DNA of 64,000 nt from the NCBI RefSeq assembly GCF_052857255.1, contig NC_135504.1, positions 142,068,121 to 142,132,120 of the forward strand, read 5' to 3'. The notes under the pieces were generated by a model that saw nothing but the letters and a program-made list of their open reading frames with translations, searched no databases and was not told the origin of the DNA. The stretch's first letter is position 1. Every line of letters begins with the position of its first letter. This DNA comes from Amblyomma americanum (lineage: Eukaryota; Arthropoda; Arachnida; Ixodida; Ixodidae). This document shows, piece by piece, positions 22,515 through 34,327 of this stretch. A program made the translations under genes and the position numbers.

Positions 22515-25500
22515 GAGAAACTTCGCGTTGGAGAAACTGCGCGTTGGAGAAACTCCGCGTTGGAGAAACTCCGCGTTGGAGAAAGTCCGCGTTGGAGAAA
22601 GTCCGCGTTGGAGAGTGTCCGCGATGGAGAAACTCCGCGCTGGAGAAACTCCGTGGTGGGGAAACTTCGCGTAGGCGAAACGGCGCGTTGGAGAAGCTCC
22701 GCGTTGGAGAAACACCGCGCTTGAAACACACCGCACTGGAGAAACTCCGCGTTGGAGAAAGTCCGCGTTGGAGAAAGTCCACGTTGGAGAAAGTCCGCGT
22801 TGGAGAAACTCCGCGTTCAAGAAAGTCCGCGTTGGAGAAAGTCCGCGCTGGAGAAACTCCGCGTTGTATAAACTCCGCGCTGGAGAAACTCCGCGATGGA
22901 GAACCTCCGCGACGGACAAACTCCGCGATGGAGAAACTCCGCGTTGGAGAAAAGTCAGCTCTGGAGAAACTCTACGCTGAAGAAACTCCGCGCTAGAGCA
23001 ACTCCGCGTTCGAGAAACTCCGCGCTGGAGAAACTCCGTGCTGCGTAAAATCTGCGCTGGAGAAACTCTGGGCTGGAGAAACTCCGTGTTGGAGAAACTC
23101 CGCGCTGGAGAAACTTCGCGTTGGAGGAACTGCGCGTTGGAGAAACTCCGCGTTGGAGAAAGTCCGCGTTGGAGAAAGTCCGCGTTGGAGAGTGTCCGCG
23201 ATGGAGAAACTCCGCGCTGGAGAAACTCCGTGGTGGGGAAACTTCGCGTAGGAGAAACGGCGCGTTGGAGAAGCTCCGCGTTGGAGAAACACCGCGCTTG
23301 AAACACACCGCGCTGGAGAAACTCCGCGTTGGAGAAAGTCCGCGTTGGAGAAGGTCCGCGTTGGAGAAAGTCCGCGTTGGAGAAAGTCCGCGCTGGAGAA
23401 ACTGCGCGTTGGAGAAACTGCGCGTTGGAGAAACTCCGCGTTGGAGAAACTCTGCGTTGGAGAAAGTCCGCGTTGGAGAAAGTCCGCGTTGGTGAGAGTC
23501 CGCGATGGAGAAACTCCGCGCTGGAGAAACTGCGCGTTTGAGAAACTCCGAACTGGAGAAACTGCGCGATGGAAACAATCCGCGCTGGAGAAACTCCGCG
23601 CTGAAGAAACTCCGTGTAGGAGAAACTCCGTGTTGGAGAAACTCCGCGTTGGAGAAACTCCGCTTTGGAGAAAGTCCGCGTTGGAGAAAGTCCGCGTTGG
23701 AGAGTCCGCGATGGAGAAACTCCGCGCTGGAGAAAAATCGGGCTGGAGAAACTCCGTGTTGGAGAAACTCCGCGTTTGAGAAACTCCGAACTGGAGAAGC
23801 TCCGCGCTGGAGATTCTCCGCGGTGGAGAAACTCCGCGCTGGAGAAACTCCGCGCTTGAAACACACCACGGTGGAGAAACTCCGCGTTGGAGAAAGTCCG
23901 CGTTGGAGAAGGTCCGCGTTGGAGAAAGTCCGCGTTGGAGAACGTCCGCGCTGGAGAAACTCCGCGTTGTATAAACTCCGCGCTGGAGAAACTCCGCGAT
24001 GAAGGAAATCCGCGACGGACAAACTCCACGATGGAGAAACTCCGCGTTGGAGAAAAGTCCGCTCTGGAGAAACTCTACGCTGGAGAAACTCCGCGCTGGA
24101 GCAACTCCGCGTTGGAGAAACTCCGCGCTGGAGAAACTCCGTGCTGCATAAAATGTGCGCTGGAGAAACTCCGGGCTGGAGAAACTCCGCACTGGAGAAA
24201 CTCCGTGCTGGACAAACTCCGCGCTGGAGAAACTTCGCGTTGGAGAAACTGCGCGTTGGAGAAACTCCGCGTTGGAGGAGATCCGCGTTGGAGAAAGTCC
24301 GCGTTGGAGAAAGTCCGCGTTGGAGAAACTCCGCGTTGAAGAAAGTCCGCGTTGGAGAAAGTCCGCGCTGGAGAAACTCCGCGTTGTATAAACTCCGCGA
24401 TGAAGAAAGTCCGCGACGGACAAACTCCGCGATGGAGAAACTCCGCGTTGGAGAAACTCCGCGCTGGAGAAACTCCGTGCTGGACAAACTCCGCGCTGGA
24501 GAAACTCCGTGTTGGAGAAACTCCGCGCTGGAGAAACTTCGCGTTGGAGAAACTGCGCGTTGGAGAAAGTCCGCGTCGGAGAAGGTCCGCGTTGGAGAAT
24601 GTCCGCGTTGGAGAAGGTCCGCGTTGGAGAAAGTCCACGTTGGAGAAAGTCCGCGTTGGAGAAACTCCGCGTTCAAGAAAGTCCGCGTTGGAGAAAGTCC
24701 GCGCTGGAGAAACTCCGCGTTGTATAAACTCCGCGCTGGAGAAACTCCGCGATGGAGAACCTCCGCGACGGACAAACTCCGCGATGAAGAAACTTCGCGT
24801 TGGAGAAAAGTCCGCTCTGGAGAAACTCTACGCTGAAGAAACTCCGCGCTAGAGCAACTCCGCGTTCGAGAAACTCCGCGCTGGAGAAACTCCGTGCTGC
24901 ATAAAATCTGCGCTGGAGAAAATCCGGGCTGGAGAAACTCCGTGTTGGAGAAACTCCGCGCTGGAGAAACTTCGCGTTGGAGAAACTGCGCGTTGGAGAA
25001 ACTCCGCGTTGGAGAAACTCCGCGTTGGAGAAAGTCCGCGTTGGAGAGTGTCCGCGATGGAGAAACTCCGCGCTGGAGAAACTCCGTGGTGGGGAAACTT
25101 CGCGTAGGAGAAACGGCGCGTTGGAGAAGCTCCGCGTTGGAGAAACACCGCGCTTGAAACACACCGCGCTGGAGAAACTCCGCGTTGGAGAAAGTCCGCG
25201 TTGGAGAAGGTCCGCGTTGGAGAAAGTCCGCGTTGGAGAAAGTCCGCGCTGGAGAAACTGCGTGTTGGAGAAACTGCGCGTTGGAGAAACTCCGCGTTGG
25301 AGAAACTCTGCGTTGGAGAAAGTCCGCGTTGGAGAAAGTCCGCGTTGGTGAGAGTCCGCGATGGAGAAACTCCGAACTGGAGAAACTCCGCGATGGAGAC
25401 AATCCGCGCTGGAGAAACTCCGCGCTGAAGAAACTCCGTGTAGGAGAAACTCCGTGTTGGAGAAACTCCGCGTTGGAGAAACTCCGCTTTGGAGAAAGTC

Positions 25501-27347
25501 CGCGTTGGAGAAAGTCCGCGTTGGAGAAAGTCCGCGTTGGAGAGTCCGCGATGGAGAAACTCCGCGCTGGAGAAAAATCGGGCTGGAGAAACTCCGTGTT
25601 GGAGAAACTCCGCGTTTGAGAAACTCCGAACTGGAGAAGCTCCGCGCTGGAGATTCTCCGCGGTGGAGAAACTCCGCGCTGGAGAAACTTCGTGTTGGAG
25701 AAACTCTGTGTTGGAGAAATTCCGCCTTGGAGAAACTTCGCTTTGAAGAAACGGCGCATTGGAGAAACTCCGCGTTAGAGAAACTCCGCGCTTGAAACAC
25801 ACCACGCTGGAGGAACTCCGCGTTGGAGAAAATCCGCGTCGGAGAAGGTCCGCGTTGGAGAAACGCCGCGTTGGAGAAACTCCGTGTTGTAGAAACTCCG
25901 CTTTGGAGAAACTTCGCGTTGAAAAAACGGCGCGTTGGAGATTCTCCGCGTTGGAGAAACTCCGCACTTGAAACACACCTCGCTGGAGAAACTCCGCGTT
26001 GGAGAAAGTCCGCGTTGGAGAAGGTCCGCGTTGGAGAAAGTCCGCGTTGGAGAAAGTCCGCGTTGGAGAAACTCCGCGTTGAAGAAAGTCCGCGTTGGAG
26101 AAAGTCCGCGCTGGAGAAACTCCGCGTTGTATAAACTCCGCGATGAAGAAAGTCCGCGACGGACAAACTCCGCGATGGAGAAACTCCGCGTTGGAGAAAA
26201 GTCCGCTCTGGAGAAACTCTACGCTGGAGAAACTCCGCGATGGAGACACTCCGCGCAGGAGAATCTCCGCGCTGGAGAAACTCCGTGCTGCATAAAATGT
26301 GCGCTGGAGAAACTCCGGGCTGGAGAAACTCCGCGCTGGAGAAACTCCGTGCTGGACAAACTCCGCGCTGGAGAAACTTCGCGTTGGAGAAACTGCGCGT
26401 TGGAGAAACTCCGCGTTGGAGAAACTCCGCGTTGGAGAAAGTCCGCGTTGGAGAAATTCCGCGTTGGAGAGAGTCTGCGATGGAGAAATTCCGCGCTGGA
26501 GAAACTCCGCGTTTGAGAAACTCCGAACTCTAGAAACTCCGCGATGGAGACACTCCGCGCTGGAGAAACTCCGCGTTGGAGAAAGTCCGCGTTGGAGAAG
26601 ATCCGCGTTGGAGAAAGTCCGCGTTGGAGAAAGTCCGCGTTGGAGAAACTCCGCGTTGAAGAAAGTCCGCGTTGGAGAAAGTCCGCGCTGGAGAAACTCC
26701 GCGTTGTATAAACTCCGCGATGAAGAAAGTCCGCGACGGACAAACTCCGCGATGGAGAAACTCCGCGTTGGAGAAAAGACCGCTCTGGAGAAACTCTACA
26801 CTGGAGAAACTCCGCGCTGTAGCAACTCCGCGTTGGAGAAACTCCGCGCTGGAGAAACTCCGTGCTGGACAAACTCCGCGCTGGAGAAACTCCGTGTTGG
26901 AGAAACTCCGCGCTGGAGAAACTTCGCGTTGGAGAAACTGCGCGTTGGAGAAAGTCCGCGTCGGAGAAGGTCCGCGTTGGAGAATGTCCGCGTTGGAGAA
27001 GGTCCGCCTTGGAGAAAGTCCACGTTGGAGAAAGTCCGCGTTGGAGAAACTCCTCGTTCAAGAAATCCGCGTTGGAGAAAGTCCGCGCTGGAGAAACTCC
27101 GCGTTGTATAAACTCCGCGCTGGAGAAACTCCGCGATGGAGAACCTCCGCGACGGACAAACTCCGCGATGGAGAAACTCCGCGTTGGAGAAAAGTCCGCT
27201 CTGGAGAAACTCTACGCTGAAGAAACTCCGCGCTAGAGCAACTCCGCGTTCGAGAAACTCCGCGCTGGAGAAACTCCGTGCTGCATAAAATCTGCGCTGG
27301 AGAAAATCCGGGCTGGAGAAACTCCGTGTTGGAGAAACTCCGCGCTG
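22515..27347 (+). repeat. 5-kb segmental repeat, unit D3 (177-bp shorter)
   Basis: This matches D2 at offset 5,010 up to about 26,250. A segment present near 21.25-21.45 kb is then missing at about 26,250-26,290, and the offset falls to 4,833, a loss of 177 bp (eleven monomers including one 17-mer). Its private variant TTGGAGGAGATCC (near 24,274) also occurs near 33,416 and 36,489, which links later blocks to this unit. Confidence 0.9.
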
Positions 27348-29270
27348 GAGAAACTTCGCGTTGGAGAAACTGCGCGTTGGAGAAACTCCGCGTTGGAGAA
27401 ACTCCGCGTTGGAGAAAGTCCGCGTTGGAGAAAGTCCGCGTTGGAGAGTGTCCGCGATGGAGAAACTCCGCGCTGGAGAAACTCCGTGGTGGGGAAACTT
27501 CGCGTAGGCGAAACGGCGCGTTGGAGAAGCTCCGCGTTGGAGAAACACCGCGCTTGAAACACACCGCACTGGAGAAACTCCGCGTTGGAGAAAGTCCGCG
27601 TTGGAGAAAGTCCACGTTGGAGAAAGTCCGCGTTGGACAAACTCCGCGTTCAAGAAAGTCCGCGTTGGAGAAAGTCCGCGCTGGAGAAACTCCGCGTTGT
27701 ATAAACTCCGCGCTGGAGAAACTCCGCGATGGAGAACCTCCGCGACGGACAAACTCCGCGATGGAGAAACTCCGCGTTGGAGAAAAGTCAGCTCTGGAGA
27801 AACTCTACGCTGAAGAAACTCCGCGCTAGAGCAACTCCGCGTTCGAGAAACTCCGCGCTGGAGAAACTCCGTGCTGCGTAAAATCTGCGCTGGAGAAACT
27901 CTGGGCTGGAGAAACTCCGTGTTGGAGAAACTCCGCGCTGGAGAAACTTCGCGTTGGAGGAACTGCGCGTTGGAGAAACTCCGCGTTGGAGAAAGTCCGC
28001 GTTGGAGAAAGTCCGCGTTGGAGAGTGTCCGCGATGGAGAAACTCCGCGCTGGAGAAACTCCGTGGTGGGGAAACTTCGCGTAGGAGAAACGGCGCGTTG
28101 GAGAAGCTCCGCGTTGGAGAAACACCGCGCTTGAAACACACCGCGCTGGAGAAACTCCGCGTTGGAGAAAGTCCGCGTTGGAGAAGGTCCGCGTTGGAGA
28201 AAGTCCGCGTTGGAGAAAGTCCGCGCTGGAGAAACTGCGCGTTGGAGAAACTGCGCGTTGGAGAAACTCCGCGTTGGAGAAACTCTGCGTTGGAGAAAGT
28301 CCGCGTTGGAGAAAGTCCGCGTTGGTGAGAGTCCGCGATGGAGAAACTCCGCGCTGGAGAAACTGCGCGTTTGAGAAACTCCGAACTGGAGAAACTGCGC
28401 GATGGAAACAATCCGCGCTGGAGAAACTCCGCGCTGAAGAAACTCCGTGTAGGAGAAACTCCGTGTTGGAGAAACTCCGCGTTGGAGAAACTCCGCTTTG
28501 GAGAAAGTCCGCGTTGGAGAAAGTCCGCGTTGGAGAGTCCGCGATGGAGAAACTCCGCGCTGGAGAAAAATCGGGCTGGAGAAACTCCGTGTTGGAGAAA
28601 CTCCGCGTTTGAGAAACTCCGAACTGGAGAAGCTCCGCGCTGGAGATTCTCCGCGGTGGAGAAACTCCGCGCTGGAGAAACTCCGCGCTTGAAACACACC
28701 ACGGTGGAGAAACTCCGCGTTGGAGAAAGTCCGCGTTGGAGAAGGTCCGCGTTGGAGAAAGTCCGCGTTGGAGAACGTCCGCGCTGGAGAAACTCCGCGT
28801 TGTATAAACTCCGCGCTGGAGAAACTCCGCGATGAAGGAAATCCGCGACGGACAAACTCCACGATGGAGAAACTCCGCGTTGGAGAAAAGTCCGCTCTGG
28901 AGAAACTCTACGCTGGAGAAACTCCGCGCTGGAGCAACTCCGCGTTGGAGAAACTCCGCGCTGGAGAAACTCCGTGCTGCATAAAATGTGCGCTGGAGAA
29001 ACTCCGGGCTGGAGAAACTCCGCACTGGAGAAACTCCGTGCTGGACAAACTCCGCGCTGGAGAAACTTCGCGTTGGAGAAACTGCGCGTTGGAGAAACTC
29101 CGCGTTGGAGAAGATCCGCGTTGGAGAAAGTCCGCGTTGGAGAAAGTCCGCGTTGGAGAAACTCCGCGTTGAAGAAAGTCCGCGTTGGAGAAAGTCCGCG
29201 CTGGAGAAACTCCGCGTTGTATAAACTCCGCGATGAAGAAAGTCCGCGACGGACAAACTCCGCGATGGAG
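27348..29270 (+). repeat. 5-kb segmental repeat, partial unit D4
   Basis: This matches 22,515-24,437 at offset 4,833. At about 29,270 the match switches: what follows resembles 21.17 kb onward (offset 8,100) instead of the D3 continuation. The switch lies between monomers with identical flanks, as expected of an in-register exchange. Confidence 0.85.
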
Positions 29271-29360
29271 AAACTCCGCGTTGGAGAAAAGTCCGCTCTG
29301 GAGAAACTCTACGCTGGAGAAACTCCGCGATGGAGACACTCCGCGCAGGAGAAACTCCGC

Positions 29361-30401
29361 GCTGGAGAAACTCCGCGCTGGAGAAACTCCGTGTTGGAGA
29401 AACTCCGCGATGAAGAAAATCCGCGACGGACAAACTCCGCGATGGAGAAACTCCGCGTTGGAGAAAAGTCCGCTCTGGAGAAACTCTACGCTGGAGAAAC
29501 TCCGCGCTGGAGCAACTCCGCGTTGGAGAAACTCCGCGCTGGAGAAACTCCGTGCTGCATAAAATGTGCGCTGGAGAAACTCCGGGCTGGAGAAACTCCG
29601 CGCTGGAGAAACTCCGTGCTGGACAAACTCCGCGCTGGAGAAACTTCGCGTTGGAGAAACTGCGCGTTGGAGAAACTCCGCGTTGGAGAAACTCCGCGTT
29701 GGAGAAAGTCCGCGTTGGAGAAATTCCGCGTTGGAGAGAGTCTGCGATGGAGAAATTCCGCGCTGGAGAAACTCCGCGTTTGAGAAACTCCGAACTCTAG
29801 AAACTCCGCGATGGAGACACTCCGCGCTGGAGAAACTCCGCGTTGGAGAAAGTCCGCGTTGGAGAAGATCCGCGTTGGAGAAAGTCCGCGTTGGAGAAAG
29901 ACCGCGTTGGAGAAACTCCGCGTTGAAGAAAGTCCGCGTTGGAGAAAGTCCGCGCTGGAGAAACTCCGCGTTGTATAAACTCCGCGATGAAGAAAGTCCG
30001 CGACGGACAAACTCCGCGATGGAGAAACTCCGCGTTGGAGAAAAGACCGCTCTGGAGAAACTCTACACTGGAGAAACTCCGCGCTGTAGCAACTCCGCGT
30101 TGGAGAAACTCCGCGCTGGAGAAACTCCGTGCTGGACAAACTCCGCGCTGGAGAAACTCCGTGTTGGAGAAACTCCGCGCTGGAGAAACTTCGCGTTGGA
30201 GAAACTGCGCGTTGGAGAAAGTCCGCGTCGGAGAAGGTCCGCGTTGGAGAATGTCCGCGTTGGAGAAGGTCCGCCTTGGAGAAAGTCCACGTTGGAGAAA
30301 GTCCGCGTTGGAGAAACTCCTCGTTCAAGAAATCCGCGTTGGAGAAAGTCCGCGCTGGAGAAACTCCGCGTTGTATAAACTCCGCGCTGGAGAAACTCCG
30401 C
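29361..30401 (+). repeat. 1,041-bp tandem duplication, copy E1
   Basis: This is immediately followed by a nearly identical copy at offset 1,041. The period equals 65 x 16 + 1. The copy contains two AAAA 17-mers (29,46x and 30,04x) and one 15-mer (CAAGAAATCC near 30,325), a net of +1, so the period is fully explained by its monomer lengths. TCTAGA lies at 29796-29801 and recurs at 30837-30842. Confidence 0.92.
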
Positions 30402-31442
30402 GATGGAGAAACTCCGCGCTGGAGAAACTCCGTGTTGGAGAAACTCCGCGATGAAGAAAATCCGCGACGGACAAACTCCGCGATTGAGAAACTCCGCGTT
30501 GGAGAAAAGTCCGCTCTGGAGAAACTCTACGCTGGAGAAACTCCGCGCTGGAGCAACTCCGCGTTGGAGAAACTCCGCGCTGGAGAAACTCCGTGCTGCA
30601 TAAAATGTGCGCTGGAGAAACTCCGGGCTGGAGAAACTCCGCGCTGGAGAAACTCCGTGCTGGACAAACTCCGCGCTGGAGAAACTTCGCGTTGGAGAAA
30701 CTGCGCGTTGGAGAAACTCCGCGTTGGAGAAACTCCGCGTTGGAGAAAGTCCGCGTTGGAGAAATTCCGCGTTGGAGAGAGTCTGCGATGGAGAAATTCC
30801 GCGCTGGAGAAACTCCGCGTTTGAGAAACTCCGAACTCTAGAAACTCCGCGATGGAGACACTCCGCGCTGGAGAAACTCCGCGTTGGAGAAAGTCCGCGT
30901 TGGAGAAGATCCGCGTTGGAGAAAGTCCGCGTTGGAGAAAGACCGCGTTGGAGAAACTCCGCGTTGAAGAAAGTCCGCGTTGGAGAAAGTCCGCGCTGGA
31001 GAAACTCCGCGTTGTATAAACTCCGCGATGAAGAAAGTCCGCGACGGACAAACTCCGCGATGGAGAAACTCCGCGTTGGAGAAAAGACCGCTCTGGAGAA
31101 ACTCTACACTGGAGAAACTCCGCGCTGTAGCAACTCCGCGTTGGAGAAACTCCGCGCTGGAGAAACTCCGTGCTGGACAAACTCCGCGCTGGAGAAACTC
31201 CGTGTTGGAGAAACTCCGCGCTGGAGAAACTTCGCGTTGGAGAAACTGCGCGTTGGAGAAAGTCCGCGTCGGAGAAGGTCCGCGTTGGAGAATGTCCGCG
31301 TTGGAGAAGGTCCGCCTTGGAGAAAGTCCACGTTGGAGAAAGTCCGCGTTGGAGAAACTCCTCGTTCAAGAAATCCGCGTTGGAGAAAGTCCGCGCTGGA
31401 GAAACTCCGCGTTGTATAAACTCCGCGCTGGAGAAACTCCGC
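30402..31442 (+). repeat. 1,041-bp tandem duplication, copy E2
   Basis: This is the second copy of 29,361-30,401. One private difference is GATTGAG at about 30,482 for GATGGAG. After about 31,450 the sequence continues with GGAGAACCTCC, whereas E1 goes into GGAGAAACTCC at the junction. Near-identity implies a recent event or recent conversion. Confidence 0.92.
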
Positions 31443-34327
31443 GATGGAGAACCTCCGCGACGGACAAACTCCGCGATGGAGAAACTCCGCGTTGGAGAAA
31501 AGTCCGCTCTGGAGAAACTCTACGCTGAAGAAACTCCGCGCTAGAGCAACTCCGCGTTCGAGAAACTCCGCGCTGGAGAAACTCCGTGCTGCATAAAATC
31601 TGCGCTGGAGAAAATCCGGGCTGGAGAAACTCCGTGTTGGAGAAACTCCGCGCTGGAGAAACTTCGCGTTGGAGAAACTGCGCGTTGGAGAAACTCCGCG
31701 TTGGAGAAACTCCGCGTTGGAGAAAGTCCGCGTTGGAGAAAGTCCGCGTTGGAGAGTGTCCGCGATGGAGAAACTCCGCGCTGGAGAAACTCCGTGGTGG
31801 GGAAACTTCGCGTAGGCGAAACGGCGCGTTGGAGAAGCTCCGCGTTGGAGAAACACCGCGCTTGAAACACACCGCACTGGAGAAACTCCGCGTTGGAGAA
31901 AGTCCGCGTTGGAGAAAGTCCACGTTGGAGAAAGTCCGCGTTGGAGAAACTCCGCGTTCAAGAAAGTCCGCGTTGGAGAAAGTCCGCGCTGGAGAAACTC
32001 CGCGTTGTATAAACTCCGCGCTGGAGAAACTCCGCGATGGAGAACCTCCGCGACGGACAAACTCCGCGATGGAGAAACTCCGCGTTGGAGAAAAGTATGC
32101 TCTGGAGAAACTCTACGCTGAAGAAACTCCGCGCTAGAGCAACTCCGCGTTCGAGAAACTCCGCGCTGGAGAAACTCCGTGCTGCGTAAAATCTGCGCTG
32201 GAGAAACTCTGGGCTGGAGAAACTCCGTGTTGGAGAAACTCCGCGCTGGAGAAACTTCGCGTTGGAGGAACTGCGCGTTGGAGAAACTCCGCGTTGGAGA
32301 AAGTCCGCGTTGGAGAAAGTCCGCGTTGGAGAGTGTCCGCGATGGAGAAACTCCGCGCTGGAGAAACTCCGTGGTGGGGAAACTTCGCGTAGGAGAAACG
32401 GCGCGTTGGAGAAGCTCCGCGTTGGAGAAACACCGCGCTTGAAACACACCGCGCTGGAGAAACTCCGCGTTGGAGAAAGTCCGCGTTGGAGAAGGTCCGC
32501 GTTGGAGAAAGTCCGCGTTGGAGAAAGTCCGCGCTGGAGAAACTGCGCGTTGGAGAAACTGCGCGTTGGAGAAACTCCGCGTTGGAGAAACTCTGCGTTG
32601 GAGAAAGTCCGCGTTGGAGAAAGTCCGCGTTGGTGAGAGTCCGCGATGGAGAAACTCCGCGCTGGAGAAACTGCGCGTTTGAGAAACTCCGAACTGGAGA
32701 AACTGCGCGATGGAAACAATCCGCGCTGGAGAAACTCCGCGCTGAAGAAACTCCGTGTAGGAGAAACTCCGTGTTGGAGAAACTCCGCGTTGGAGAAACT
32801 CCGCTTTGGAGAAAGTCCGCGTTGGAGAAAGTCCGCGTTGGAGAGTCCGCGATGGAGAAACTCCGCGCTGGAGAAAAATCGGGCTGGAGAAACTCCGTGT
32901 TGGAGAAACTCCGCGTTTGAGAAACTCCGAACTGGAGAAGCTCCGCGCTGGAGATTCTCCGCGGTGGAGAAACTCCGCGCTGGAGAAACTCCGCGCTTGA
33001 AACACACCACGGTGGAGAAACTCCGCGTTGGAGAAAGTCCGCGTTGGAGAAGGTCCGCGTTGGAGAAAGTCCGCGTTGGAGAACGTCCGCGCTGGAGAAA
33101 CTCCGCGTTGTATAAACTCCGCGCTGGAGAAACTCCGCGATGAAGGAAATCCGCGACGGACAAACTCCACGATGGAGAAACTCCGCGTTGGAGAAAAGTC
33201 CGCTCTGGAGAAACTCTACGCTGGAGAAACTCCGCGCTGGAGCAACTCCGCGTTGGAGAAACTCCGCGCTGGAGAAACTCCGTGCTGCATAAAATGTGCG
33301 CTGGAGAAACTCCGGGCTGGAGAAACTCCGCACTGGAGAAACTCCGTGCTGGACAAACTCCGCGCTGGAGAAACTTCGCGTTGGAGAAACTGCGCGTTGG
33401 AGAAACTCCGCGTTGGAGGAGATCCGCGTTGGAGAAAGTCCGCGTTGGAGAAAGTCCGCGTTGGAGAAACTCCGCGTTGAAGAAAGTCCGCGTTGGAGAA
33501 AGTCCGCGCTGGAGAAACTCCGCGTTGTATAAACTCCGCGATGAAGAAAGTCCGCGACGGACAAACTCCGCGATGGAGAAACTCCGCGTTGGAGAAACTC
33601 CGCGCTGGAGAAACTCCGTGCTGGACAAACTCCGCGCTGGAGAAACTCCGTGTTGGAGAAACTCCGCGCTGGAGAAACTTCGCGTTGGAGAAACTGCGCG
33701 TTGGAGAAAGTCCGCGTCGGAGAAGGTCCGCGTTGGAGAATGTCCGCGTTGGAGAAGGTCCGCGTTGGAGAAAGTCCACGTTGGAGAAAGTCCGCGTTGG
33801 AGAAACTCCGCGTTCAAGAAAGTCCGCGTTGGAGAAAGTCCGCGCTGGAGAAACTCCGCGTTGTATAAACTCCGCGCTGGAGAAACTCCGCGATGGAGAA
33901 CCTCCGCGACGGACAAACTCCGCGATGAAGAAACTTCGCGTTGGAGAAAAGTCCGCTCTGGAGAAACTCTACGCTGAAGAAACTCCGCGCTAGAGCAACT
34001 CCGCGTTCGAGAAACTCCGCGCTGGAGAAACTCCGTGCTGCATAAAATCTGCGCTGGAGAAAATCCGGGCTGGAGAAACTCCGTGTTGGAGAAACTCCGC
34101 GCTGGAGAAACTTCGCGTTGGAGAAACTGCGCGTTGGAGAAACTCCGCGTTGGAGAAACTCCGCGTTGGAGAAAGTCCGCGTTGGAGAGTGTCCGCGATG
34201 GAGAAACTCCGCGCTGGAGAAACTCCGTGGTGGGGAAACTTCGCGTAGGAGAAACGGCGCGTTGGAGAAGCTCCGCGTTGGAGAAACACCGCGCTTGAAA
34301 CACACCGCGCTGGAGAAACTCCGCGTT
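31255..34327 (+). repeat. 3,073-bp tandem duplication, copy F1
   Basis: This is followed directly by a second copy at offset 3,073 with no intervening bases. AGTCCGCGTCGGAGAAGG at 31261 recurs at 34334. Both copies hold the private change AAAAGTATGCTCTGG (32,094 and 35,167), found nowhere else, and TTGGAGGAGATCC inherited from the 5-kb family. F1 reads GATGAAGAAACTTCG near 33,925 where F2 has GATGGAGAAACTTCG. Confidence 0.92.
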
